Part shown: in pieces, positions 25,290-33,548 of the stretch | Layout: each line of letters starts with the position of its first letter | Position numbering within the stretch: position 1 is the first letter of the stretch | Source: Holophaga sp. | GTDB taxonomy: Bacteria > Acidobacteriota > Holophagae > Holophagales > Holophagaceae | NCBI GenBank assembly: GCA_031292735.1 | Contig: JARLGP010000131.1 | Coordinates: forward strand, 1 to 64,000 | Length of the DNA stretch: 64,000 bases | Reading direction: 5' to 3' | Notes under the pieces: model-generated | The model's database searches: none | Told to the model about the DNA's origin: nothing | The model's input: only the letters and a program-made list of their open reading frames with translations | Made by a program: the position numbers and the translations under genes

Positions 25290-27437
25290 ATGAGCCGGTT
25301 CGCCTGCGTCGCAGTCCTCCTTCTGGGTTGCCTGCCTGTTGCTGCCCAATGGAACTACCCGGTCACCCGCACCGTGGACGTGGCGGACAGCTATTTCGGG
25401 ATGGAGGTCAAGGATCCCTTCCGGTGGCTGGAGAACCTCCAGGACCAGGAGGTCGCCGCCTGGTTCAAGCAGCAGGCCGACCTCACGGACCGTGTCCTGG
25501 CGAGGATCCCCGGAAGGGATGCCCTGGCCAGGGAATGGATGGCCCTGGACAAGCTGCAGCCCGCCCGGTTCTCCTCCATCTCCTACGAGAGTGGCCGTGT
25601 CTTCTTCAAGAAGGTGCTGGGCGGCGAGAACGTCGGCAAGCTCTACTTCCGGGAGGGCTGGAACGGCGGCGACCACCTGCTGTTCGATCCCGCCGGCTAC
25701 AAGCCCGGGACCACCACGACCATCCAGAGCGTGGTCCCGTCCTTCGACGGCCGCCATGTGGCCCTGGGGCTCACGGCCGGCGGCGCCGAATACTCGGAGA
25801 TCCGGGTGCTGGATGTGCAGCGCGGAACCCTTCTGCCCGAACGCATCTACCCCTCGTTCGGCCCCATCGGCTGGACCCTGGACAACCGGTCGTTCTTCTA
25901 CGACGCCGGCAAGGTGACCGACCTCAAGAACCTCGACATCAAGCTGAACCGCAAGACCCGGCTGCACAAGCTGGGCGCCGAGGTCGCCGGCGACCGGGAC
26001 ATCTTCAGCAACGAAAGCAGTCCGGAACTGGGGATCAGCGCCAAGGAGATACCGGAGGCCTTCGTCAGCAGGCGGTTCCCGGACTACCTCATCGGCGACG
26101 TCTCCACGGTCCAGAACGAGATGCGGATCTTCTACGCCCCCGTTTCGGAGCTCGACGCGCCCAAGATCCAGTGGAAGGTCCTGTGCGAGCCTTCGGACAA
26201 CCTGGTGCGCAGCATGATCATCCTGGGCAGCCAGGTCTACGCGGTGACCCACGAGCACGCTCCCAACTACCGGGTGATCCGCACCAGCCTGCAGCATCCG
26301 GACTGGAAGCATGCGGAAACCGTCCTCCCCGAGGGGCGGGGCACCATCCTGTCCATGATCGGCAGCAGGGACTACCTGTTCGTGGTGAAGTCCGACGGGA
26401 TCACCGGACGGATCGTCAAGTACCAGCCCGCCACCGGCCGGGTCTCCGAGATCACCCTGCCGGCCTCCGGCACGGTCCACGTCTCCTGTCCGGACCACCT
26501 CAGCAACCACTGCCTGGTGTCCATCGATTCCTGGATCCGGCCCACCACCCTGTACGATTTCGACGGGGAAAAGGAAACCTTCGCCCTGAGCAGCTTCAAC
26601 TCGAACGTCGCCTATCCGGGGTTCGAGGATCTGGTGGCCGAAGAGGTGGAGGCGCCGGGCTACGACGGCACCCTGGTCCCCCTTTCCATCATCCACAAGC
26701 GGGGCATTCCCCTGGATGGCAGCAGCAACTGCATCCTCACCGGATACGGCGCCTACGGCTCAGGCTACCGGCCGTTCTTCAGCGTGACGCATTCCATCGC
26801 CCTGCATGGGGTGGTGGTCGCCTATGCCCACCCCCGGGGGGGCGACGAGAAGGGCGAGGGCTGGTACAAGGGCGGCTTCCAGACGACCAAGCCGAATACC
26901 TGGAAGGACTTCATTTCCTGTGCCGAGTATCTGGTCAAGCGGGGCTACACCAGCGCCCAGCGTCTGGGCGGCACCGGCACCAGCGCCGGCGGCATCCTGA
27001 TCAGCCGGGCCACCACGGAACGCCCGGACCTGTTCGGCGCGGCCGTGTGCAACGTCGGCTGCGCCAACGCCATGCGGCTGGAGTTCTCCCCCAACGGCCC
27101 GGTCAACACGCCCGAGTTCGGCACCGTCAGCGATCCCGCGCAGTGCAAGGCCCTGTTCGAGATGGACGGGGTCCAGCACGTCCGGCCGGGGGTCAAGTAT
27201 CCCGCGGTCATGGGGGTGGGTGGCTGGAACGATCCCCGGGTGCCGGCCTGGCAGCCCGGCAAATTCATCGCGGCCATGCAGAAAGCCAATGCCTCGGCCA
27301 AGCCGGCCCTGATGAAGGTGAACTACGACAGCGGCCACTTCACCGAAGAGAAGATCGCCACCTTCAAGGACGTGGCCAGCCAGTACGCGTTCCTGCTCTG
27401 GCAGACCGGGAACAAGGACTTCCAGCCGGCGCCGTGA
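25290..27437 (+). CDS. Secreted prolyl oligopeptidase-family (S9A) serine peptidase
   Basis: A 715-residue exported enzyme. Signal peptide MSRFACVAVLLLGCLPVAAQ. The N-terminal DPFRWLENLQDQEVAAWFKQ is the conserved S9A start, then a seven-bladed propeller, then the alpha/beta hydrolase domain. The nucleophile is Ser565 in GTGTSAGGI, where most family members have GGSNGG. The Asp is in GGWNDPRVPAWQ and the His in YDSGHFTEE. HPRGGDEKGEGWYKGG is also family-typical. It cleaves short peptides after proline in the periplasm or outside. ATG at 25290 with GAAAGGA upstream is preferred to an earlier in-frame ATG because the signal peptide begins there. Confidence 0.92.
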   Translation: MSRFACVAVLLLGCLPVAAQWNYPVTRTVDVADSYFGMEVKDPFRWLENLQDQEVAAWFKQQADLTDRVLARIPGRDALAREWMALDKLQPARFSSISYESGRVFFKKVLGGENVGKLYFREGWNGGDHLLFDPAGYKPGTTTTIQSVVPSFDGRHVALGLTAGGAEYSEIRVLDVQRGTLLPERIYPSFGPIGWTLDNRSFFYDAGKVTDLKNLDIKLNRKTRLHKLGAEVAGDRDIFSNESSPELGISAKEIPEAFVSRRFPDYLIGDVSTVQNEMRIFYAPVSELDAPKIQWKVLCEPSDNLVRSMIILGSQVYAVTHEHAPNYRVIRTSLQHPDWKHAETVLPEGRGTILSMIGSRDYLFVVKSDGITGRIVKYQPATGRVSEITLPASGTVHVSCPDHLSNHCLVSIDSWIRPTTLYDFDGEKETFALSSFNSNVAYPGFEDLVAEEVEAPGYDGTLVPLSIIHKRGIPLDGSSNCILTGYGAYGSGYRPFFSVTHSIALHGVVVAYAHPRGGDEKGEGWYKGGFQTTKPNTWKDFISCAEYLVKRGYTSAQRLGGTGTSAGGILISRATTERPDLFGAAVCNVGCANAMRLEFSPNGPVNTPEFGTVSDPAQCKALFEMDGVQHVRPGVKYPAVMGVGGWNDPRVPAWQPGKFIAAMQKANASAKPALMKVNYDSGHFTEEKIATFKDVASQYAFLLWQTGNKDFQPAP

Positions 27438-27455
27438 CCCGTCGCCACAGGCGGT

Positions 27456-27680
27456 CTAGTCGGACGACCCGCCCTTGAGGTAGTAGAGCGGAGGGTCGTA
27501 GGAACCGTCCTTGAAGGCCAGGCCTTCGTCGACCATGGCGTCCAGGGCGTCTTCCACATCGATGTAGCTGACCTTGAGCGCATCGGCCGCCCAGGAGAGG
27601 TCGGAACCCTCCGACGTCCTCAGATGGGTGATCAATCTGGCGCGGAGGTCGGAAGCGGGTATGCTCTCGAAACCGGTCAT
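27456..27680 (-). CDS. Small winged-helix-like protein
   Basis: A 74-residue protein: MTGFESIPASDLRARLITHL, then SWAADALKVSYIDVEDALDA, then MVDEGLAFKDGSYDPPLYYL. The helix-helix-turn-helix and strand pattern resembles a minimal winged helix that could bind DNA or protein, but no named family is recognised. ATG at 27680 has AGAGGGGG upstream; an earlier ATG lacks this. Convergent with the prolyl oligopeptidase gene, 18 bases apart. Confidence 0.6.
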   Translation of the reverse strand: MTGFESIPASDLRARLITHLRTSEGSDLSWAADALKVSYIDVEDALDAMVDEGLAFKDGSYDPPLYYLKGGSSD

Positions 27681-28039
27681 GGGGCCCCCTCTACGTGAAC
27701 CCCCCTCGGGTAGGGGGATGGAATGGCCCACTCCATCGCTTCCCCCCGTCCAGGTCGGGAGTTCGAGCCGGAGTCTACCACGCCCGTTGCGGGGCGCGGA
27801 TGGGGCGCATGGTCATCGGACAGCTTGAACTCGTCTGGTGCAAGCGGTTTCCTTCAAAATGCAAAACGGGATGAACGAAATTTAATTCATTTTGATTGAA
27901 CCAGCGGCCGAGCCCATGGTCTCGATTTGTATCCATTAATATTAGGTAAGTTAATGGAAGGCCTGGATGTTGCTTGGGTTCATGGGCCAGGCACCCGGGC
28001 CTTCAGACGTTTCGGTGGCCATGCCCAAGGAGAACACCC
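27681..28039. other. 359-base divergent intergenic region
   Basis: The right half (27855-27965) is AT-rich (AAATTTAATTCATTTTGATT; TATTAATATTAGG) and probably carries the promoter for the secreted-protein/radical SAM unit. AAGGAG at 28027-28032 is a ribosome binding site. No operator, terminator or RNA gene was recognised. Confidence 0.4.
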
Positions 28040-28477
28040 ATGAAAATCGCTCGCATGACGGTAATGACAGTTTTATTGGCACTTGCGCCAGCCACCGGGT
28101 TCGCCGTTCCGGTCCCCACCCTGTTCCAGCACGCCAGCGCCATGACGGTGTCCCCGGATATGCCGGCCGCCCAGGGAACTGTGAAATTTGCCAAAACCGA
28201 CAACGGGAACACCTCCATCTACCTTGTGATCAAATACATGGCAGAGCCCCAGAAACTCCAGCCCCCTGCGTCGGTCTATGTGGCCTGGGTGCGCGAGAAC
28301 AAGGACTCGGATGCCGTGAACATCGGGGCCCTCAAAGTGAACGACCGCCGCAAGGGGACCCTGAAGACCGTGACTCCCCTGCACGCTTTCGAGTTGTTCG
28401 TGACGGCTGAAACCGATGGCCAGATCCAGGCACCTACCGGTCAGCGGCTCATCTGGACCAACCGCGCCACCGACTAG
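28040..28477 (+). CDS. Secreted protein of unknown function
   Basis: A 145-residue protein with a signal peptide (MKIARMTVMTVLLALAPATG, then FAVPVPTLF) and a beta-rich domain (GTVKFAKTDNGNTSIYLVIK, then PPASVYVAWVRENKDSDAVN, then HAFELFVTAETDGQ). The second half resembles small periplasmic or anti-sigma-associated beta-sandwich domains (the 'YxxWV' strand), without a sure family. AAGGAG precedes the ATG. Only 33 bases separate it from the B12 radical SAM gene, suggesting one transcript. Confidence 0.7.
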   Translation: MKIARMTVMTVLLALAPATGFAVPVPTLFQHASAMTVSPDMPAAQGTVKFAKTDNGNTSIYLVIKYMAEPQKLQPPASVYVAWVRENKDSDAVNIGALKVNDRRKGTLKTVTPLHAFELFVTAETDGQIQAPTGQRLIWTNRATD

Positions 28478-28510
28478 CCGAACGTTCGAACGCCTGGAAG
28501 GAGGTCTCAT

Positions 28511-30292
28511 TTGGCACCCAAAGTCCTTCTGGTCTATCCAGAAATGCCGCTCACCTACTGGAGCCTGCGCTACGCGCTCCCGGTGATCGGCAAGAAGGCG
28601 CTGTTCCCGCCCCTGGGGCTGCAGACCGTGGCGGCCATGCTGCCCGCGGACTTCGAGCTGACGCTGATCGACATGAACGTGGAGCCCCTGACCGAATCGG
28701 CGGTCGCCGGATCCGACCTGGTCTTCACCTCCTCCATGATCGTCCAGAAGGATTCCCTGGAGGAGGTGATCAGGCTGTGCAATGCGCTGGGGAAGCCGGT
28801 GGTGGCCGGGGGCCCGTACCCCACCAGCTGCCACGAGGAGATCCGGGGGGTGGACCACTTCGTGCTGAACGAGGCGGAAATCACCCTGCCGCCCTTTCTG
28901 CGCGACCTGGCCCTGGGGCGGGCCAAGCCCCTGTACACCAGCACGGACAAGCCCGACCTCGGGCTTTCGCCGCCGCCCCGCTTCGACCTCGTCCGCGGTG
29001 AGCACTATGCCCACATGGCGTTGCAGTATTCCCGGGGCTGCCCGCATTCCTGCGAGTTCTGCGACATCATCGAACTGTTCGGCCGCCGGCCGCGCACCAA
29101 GTCGCCGGCCCAGCTGCTCAGGGAGCTGGAGGTGCTGTACCAGGGGGGATGGCGGGGATCCCTGTTCCTGGTGGACGACAACTTCATCGGCAACCGCAAG
29201 GAGGTGAAGGCCCTGCTGCCCCAGCTGATCGCCTGGCAGCGGGAGCGCGGCCACCCCTTCACCTTGTTCACCGAAGCCAGCCTGGACCTGGCCAGTGACG
29301 ACGAACTGATGGACCTGATGGTGGCGGCCGGCTTCGACATGGTCTTCATGGGCATCGAAACCCCCGACCTGGCCACCCTGGACGCCGCCGGCAAGCAACA
29401 GAACCTCAAGCACGACATGCTTTCCAGCGTGCGGAAGATCCAGGGGAAGGGCATGGAAGTGGCGGGCGGCTTCATCGTCGGGTTCGACAGCGATCCCGAG
29501 GACATCTTCGACCGGCAGATCCGCTTCATCCAGGAGGCCGCCATCCCCACCGCCATGGTGGGCCTGCTCACCGCCTTGCCCTGCACCCAGCTGCACAAGC
29601 GGCTCCAGGCGGAGGGCCGCCTCACCCTGGCCTCCAGCGGGGGCAGCAACACCCATGACCTCCGCCTCAACTTCGTGCCGAGGATGGACGAGCGCAAGCT
29701 GCTGGACGGCTACAAGCGGATCCTTTCGGAGATCTATGATCCGGACCGGTACTTCCAGCGCTGCCTGCGGCTCCTGAAGGCCCTGGACCGGCCCCGGATC
29801 GCGCCCCGCAGGATCCGCCTGGCGGATCTCCGGGCATTCTGCAAATCCTTGCTCATTCAGACTTTTTCCCGCTACTCCTGGGCCTACTGGAAGTTCCTGG
29901 CCAAAGGCTTTTCGGCGCGGCCCGGGATGCTGGCCGAAACCGTGACCATGGCCGTGAAAGGGCACCACTTCTTCAAGATCACCCGGAACGCCATGGCGCT
30001 GGATCATTTCAAGGGCACCCTGGACCGGGTGGCGCGAAGCTTCGAGGCGGGCACCGGGGACCTGGGCGCGGGGGCCGATCCGGACCAGTTCGCCCAATGG
30101 AAGGCCCGCCGGGACCTGGCGCTGGCCCAGATGTGGATCCGGTACGGAAAGCTCAGCAAGGACTTCCGCGGCTACGCGGACGGGGCGGTGGCCCGGTTCC
30201 AGGCCACCCTGGGGGAACTCGCCGCCCGGGTGAACCCGCCCCCCGCCCCCGGGGGGCGGAAATCCGGGCAGCGGGATCGGATCCTCAGGTGA
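28511..30292 (+). CDS. B12-binding-domain radical SAM protein (DUF4070 type)
   Basis: A 593-residue protein. Residues 1-140 form a cobalamin-binding Rossmann-like domain (KVLLVYPEMPLTYWSLRYAL ... LTLIDMNVEPL ... VVAGGPYPTSCHEE). The radical SAM core has YSRGCPHSCEFCDII with Cys177, Cys181 and Cys184 binding the 4Fe-4S cluster. The C-terminal part (from ~400) fits DUF4070. Enzymes of this class often methylate unactivated carbons (for example hopanoid methylases HpnP) or rearrange lipids; the substrate here is unknown. Start TTG at 28511 has GGAGG seven bases upstream. It overlaps the convergent MFS gene by eight bases. Confidence 0.88.
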   Translation: MAPKVLLVYPEMPLTYWSLRYALPVIGKKALFPPLGLQTVAAMLPADFELTLIDMNVEPLTESAVAGSDLVFTSSMIVQKDSLEEVIRLCNALGKPVVAGGPYPTSCHEEIRGVDHFVLNEAEITLPPFLRDLALGRAKPLYTSTDKPDLGLSPPPRFDLVRGEHYAHMALQYSRGCPHSCEFCDIIELFGRRPRTKSPAQLLRELEVLYQGGWRGSLFLVDDNFIGNRKEVKALLPQLIAWQRERGHPFTLFTEASLDLASDDELMDLMVAAGFDMVFMGIETPDLATLDAAGKQQNLKHDMLSSVRKIQGKGMEVAGGFIVGFDSDPEDIFDRQIRFIQEAAIPTAMVGLLTALPCTQLHKRLQAEGRLTLASSGGSNTHDLRLNFVPRMDERKLLDGYKRILSEIYDPDRYFQRCLRLLKALDRPRIAPRRIRLADLRAFCKSLLIQTFSRYSWAYWKFLAKGFSARPGMLAETVTMAVKGHHFFKITRNAMALDHFKGTLDRVARSFEAGTGDLGAGADPDQFAQWKARRDLALAQMWIRYGKLSKDFRGYADGAVARFQATLGELAARVNPPPAPGGRKSGQRDRILR

Positions 30293-31493
30293 GCCGGTCC
30301 CGGTCCCTGGCCAGGTGGGGCGCCAGGGCCACGGCCAGGGGCAGGGTGGCCAGGGCGGTGATGGCGGTGGCGGCGGTGGCCCAGGTCACCCCCACCGCGT
30401 CGCCCAGCAGGCCGTAGAGCACCGGAGAGACGGCCCCGGCGCCGATGGTGCCGGTGTAGAACAGGGCGAAGGAACGTTCGGCCTGGTCGGCGGCGCTCAG
30501 TTCCGGCACGGTGCCGTAGAGCACAGAGGAGGTGCCGTTCAGCATGATGCCCAGCAGCGGCAGCACCGCCAGCGCCGGCGTCAGCGGCAGCGCCAGCACC
30601 AGGAGGATGGCCGCGGCCGTCCCGCCTTCGGTGAGCACCACCGTCCACAGCACCCCGAGCCGGCCGCCAAGCCAGCCGCAGGTGAATTTCCCCCCGGCTC
30701 CGCCCAGGAACACCATGGCGAAGCCCAGGCCGATGGTGGGCAGGGCCGCGCCCTTGCCCTTGAGCAGGAACGGCAGGAAGGTCAGCAGGCCCATGCGCAC
30801 GGCGGTGTCGATGACCCCGATGGCGAACAGCAGCGAGAACCCGCCCCGCCCTCCGCCCTGCCGGACGGCCTCCGGGGCCCGGGCCTGGGCGGGCGGAACC
30901 GTGGCCGGCATGAACAGGCCGATGGCGACGGCGATGGCCAGGCCGAAGGCCGCCATCAGCCAAAGCGTGCCGCGCCAGGGCAGCCGCATCAGCAGCAGCG
31001 AGGCCGCGGCGGGGAAGGCGGCCTTGCCCAGGTCGCCGCTGAAATTGTAGACGCCCAGCGGGCCCCGCGCCCTGCTCCCGTAGGCCCGGGCCACCGCCGC
31101 CGAGCCCACCGGGTGCTGGGTGCTGGACCCGGCGCCGGCCGCCGCCAGGGCGAGGCAGAGCCCGGGCAGGCTGCCGGTGAACCCCGCCAGCAGGTAGCCC
31201 AGGGACGCCAGCGCGGTGCCCAGCACCAGCACCGTCCGGCCACCCATGCGGTCCGCCAGGGAGCCCGCCGGAACCTGGAGCCCGGCCATGGCCCCCGCGT
31301 AGAGGCCGCGCAGCATGGCGATCACCCCGTAGCCGAGGCCGAATTCCGTCTGCCACACCGGAAGCAGCACGAAAATGGTGTCCGTGTAGCCGTCGTGCAG
31401 CGCGTGGGCCATGCTCGCGACGATGAGGGTGCGCCGGCCCAGGGCGTTGTCCGGTGCCTGGAGGGGGGTGGCCGGCGCGGTGGCATGGATCAT
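30285..31493 (-). CDS. MFS efflux transporter, fosmidomycin-resistance-like
   Basis: A 402-residue integral membrane protein with about 12 hydrophobic helices. The N-terminal helix RRTLIVASMAHALHDGYTDT resembles the first helix of Fsr-type transporters, and LQVPAGSLADRMGGRTVLVL contains the MFS loop 2-3 signature (G-x3-D-R-x-G-R). It probably exports small molecules with proton antiport. ATG at 31493 with AGGAGAAAGGA upstream is chosen over an earlier ATG. Divergent from a GcvA-like LysR regulator that probably controls it. Confidence 0.85.
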   Translation of the reverse strand: MIHATAPATPLQAPDNALGRRTLIVASMAHALHDGYTDTIFVLLPVWQTEFGLGYGVIAMLRGLYAGAMAGLQVPAGSLADRMGGRTVLVLGTALASLGYLLAGFTGSLPGLCLALAAAGAGSSTQHPVGSAAVARAYGSRARGPLGVYNFSGDLGKAAFPAAASLLLMRLPWRGTLWLMAAFGLAIAVAIGLFMPATVPPAQARAPEAVRQGGGRGGFSLLFAIGVIDTAVRMGLLTFLPFLLKGKGAALPTIGLGFAMVFLGGAGGKFTCGWLGGRLGVLWTVVLTEGGTAAAILLVLALPLTPALAVLPLLGIMLNGTSSVLYGTVPELSAADQAERSFALFYTGTIGAGAVSPVLYGLLGDAVGVTWATAATAITALATLPLAVALAPHLARDRDRLT

Positions 31494-31589
31494 GGAAATC
31501 CTTTCTCCTGGAATGGGTCTCAGCGTAGGATGAGCAAGTTCTTCACACAACCAACAAAAACTCGCCGTACCTGTGCCTAAAGCTCACAT

Positions 31590-32477
31590 ATGAGACAAAA
31601 ACTTCCTCCCCTGAACGCCCTGCGCATCTTCGAAGTTGCCGCCCGCGCCGGAAGCTATTCGGCCGCGGCCCGGCAATTGAACCTGACCCACGGCGCGGTG
31701 AGCCGGCAGATCGCGATCCTGGAGGACTGGCTCGGCCAGCCGCTGTTCGTGCGCGACGGGCAGAGCATGGTGGCGTCGCCCCATGCCCGGGCCCTGGCCC
31801 GGGAGATCAGCGCCGCGTTCGACCACATGGCGGATGCCGCGGAACGCTACGGAAAGGACCAGCATCTGAAGATCATCCGGGTGAGCGCCCTGGCCACGGT
31901 CGCCATGCGCTGGCTGATCCCCCAGCTGCATGCGTTTGCCGGGATCTGCCCGGAGGTGGACGTGCGCGTCTCGACCGTGCTCTCCACGGAGCCCGCGTTC
32001 AGCGGCAGCTTCGATGTGGCCATCCGGCGCCACGTGCCCAGCGGGGGCCAGTTCCAGGCGTGGCCGCTGTTCCGGGAATCGAACACCGTGATCGCCAGTC
32101 CGTCCCTGCTGGCCCGAACCGGCATCCGGACCGTTGCGGAGCTGGTCAACGAGACCTGGCTGACCAGCGAATCCCGTCCGCGGGACTGGGAAACCTGGCT
32201 TGAAGCCGCCAACCAGCCGACCCTCCGGGCCAGCCGGACCTTGCGGTTCGACCACTTTTTCGTGGCCTTGCATGCGATCGTGGACGGGCTCGGTTTCGGC
32301 ATCGGCCCCTTTCCCACCCTTGAGACCGATTGCGTCACCGGCCGGCTGGAGAAGCCATTCCCCACGCTGCTCTCGCCGGGCTCGACCTACTACGCGCTGG
32401 TCCCGCTCGACGCCGACAAGCCCGTCCATCTAAGGAAATTCATCGACTGGCTGCAGGCCACCGGCACCAAGGCCTGA
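31590..32477 (+). CDS. LysR-family regulator, GcvA-like
   Basis: A 295-residue LysR regulator of the GcvA/AmpR branch. LPPLNALRIFEVAARAGSYS then AAARQLNLTHGAVSRQIAIL is the typical DNA-binding start, and LEDWLGQPLFVRDGQ completes the winged helix. The effector domain follows (LATVAMRWLIPQLHAFAGIC). It diverges from the MFS transporter across 96 bases, a classic arrangement in which the LysR protein activates the transporter gene. Effector unknown. Confidence 0.9.
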   Translation: MRQKLPPLNALRIFEVAARAGSYSAAARQLNLTHGAVSRQIAILEDWLGQPLFVRDGQSMVASPHARALAREISAAFDHMADAAERYGKDQHLKIIRVSALATVAMRWLIPQLHAFAGICPEVDVRVSTVLSTEPAFSGSFDVAIRRHVPSGGQFQAWPLFRESNTVIASPSLLARTGIRTVAELVNETWLTSESRPRDWETWLEAANQPTLRASRTLRFDHFFVALHAIVDGLGFGIGPFPTLETDCVTGRLEKPFPTLLSPGSTYYALVPLDADKPVHLRKFIDWLQATGTKA

Positions 32478-32686
32478 GCCTGCTTGCTTCATGGGAAACC
32501 GGTCCCCGAAAGCGTTGACGCCCTTGCGGGCCAGAACTACATTGGGTGCGACTCCTTCCGGATCTTTTCAGCAAGGGCATCCCCCGGCGGACCGCTGCCC
32601 GCCGCTGAGTTTCAAGGGCCCGCTGGCGTTCGCCATTCCCGGCCCCTGAATTTCCACCCCTATCCACTCATCATAAGGAGGTTGAA

Positions 32687-33481
32687 ATGGCTTTCTTCAC
32701 GACGAACGACGGCTGCAAACTGCATTATGAAGATGTCGGATCCGGAAAGAATCTGCTCCTGATCCATGGGTGGTCGCAATCGAGCGGATTGTTTAAAAAG
32801 AATATTCCTGAACTGAGTAGACACTTCAGGGTCATATCCCTTGATCTCAGGGGACACGGTGAATCGGAAAAGATCACTCATGGCTACCGGATTGCACGCT
32901 TCTCCAAGGATGTGCACGACCTCATCCTGAATCTGGAACTGAAGGATGTCACCCTGCTCGGATGGTCCATGGGTTGCTCCATCCTATGGAGCTACTGGGA
33001 TCTCTTCGGTTCGGACCGCCTGTCGAAACTGGTCCTGGTGGATGAACCGGGCTTGCTGCTGAAAACGAGCGACAATGAAGTAGGCATGTCGACTTATGAT
33101 GAAGTGCTGGCCATGAATAAGGACATCCTGAAGGATCAGGCAGCCTTTATTAAAGGGTTCATTAACTCTTCCCTGACCGTGGCCCTGCCGAAAACCGATG
33201 TCGATTTTATTGTGGCTGAAAACCTCAAGACGCCCGCCCAATACGCTGCCAGGTTGGAACTCCATCACTGGCTGACTGATTGGAGGGATATCATCCCAAC
33301 CATCACCATCCCAACGCTGATCCTTAGCGGCAAGAAAAGCTTTATAAATTGGAAATCCCAGGCGTGGATCCATGAAAAAATAGCCCATTCGAAAATCGAA
33401 TACTTTGAAGAGAGAGGGCATTTCATGTTCTTCGAGGAGCCCGAGACGTTCAACCGGCTGGTGAAAAATTTTATTGGCTGA
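32687..33481 (+). CDS. Alpha/beta hydrolase, lower GC than neighbours
   Basis: A 264-residue alpha/beta hydrolase. LLLIHGWSQSSGLF has the oxyanion HGW, VISLDLRGHGESEK follows, and LLGWSMGCSILWSY holds the nucleophile Ser in GWSMG. The C-terminal ERGHFMFFEEPETF holds the catalytic His; TLILSGKKSFI is the Asp strand region, though the acid residue is not clear. Related enzymes are esterases, haloperoxidase-like hydrolases or lactonases. Codons contain many A/T third positions, unlike flanking genes, suggesting acquisition by transfer. AAGGAGG precedes the ATG. Confidence 0.88.
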   Translation: MAFFTTNDGCKLHYEDVGSGKNLLLIHGWSQSSGLFKKNIPELSRHFRVISLDLRGHGESEKITHGYRIARFSKDVHDLILNLELKDVTLLGWSMGCSILWSYWDLFGSDRLSKLVLVDEPGLLLKTSDNEVGMSTYDEVLAMNKDILKDQAAFIKGFINSSLTVALPKTDVDFIVAENLKTPAQYAARLELHHWLTDWRDIIPTITIPTLILSGKKSFINWKSQAWIHEKIAHSKIEYFEERGHFMFFEEPETFNRLVKNFIG

Positions 33482-33548
33482 GGCCGCAGGTCGCGGATCC
33501 GGTCGGGCAGCCTGAATAGGACGGGTCCCGTCCCCGAAGGAGGAATTC

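Noticed and set aside
27740..27800. Possible tRNA (GAGTTCGAGCC resembles a T-loop)
   Set aside because: No acceptor stem, D-arm or anticodon arm can be folded around it.
28511..30292. Naming the radical SAM protein as a hopanoid methylase (HpnP/HpnR)
   Set aside because: The domain layout is shared by many unrelated enzymes and no hopanoid genes are nearby.
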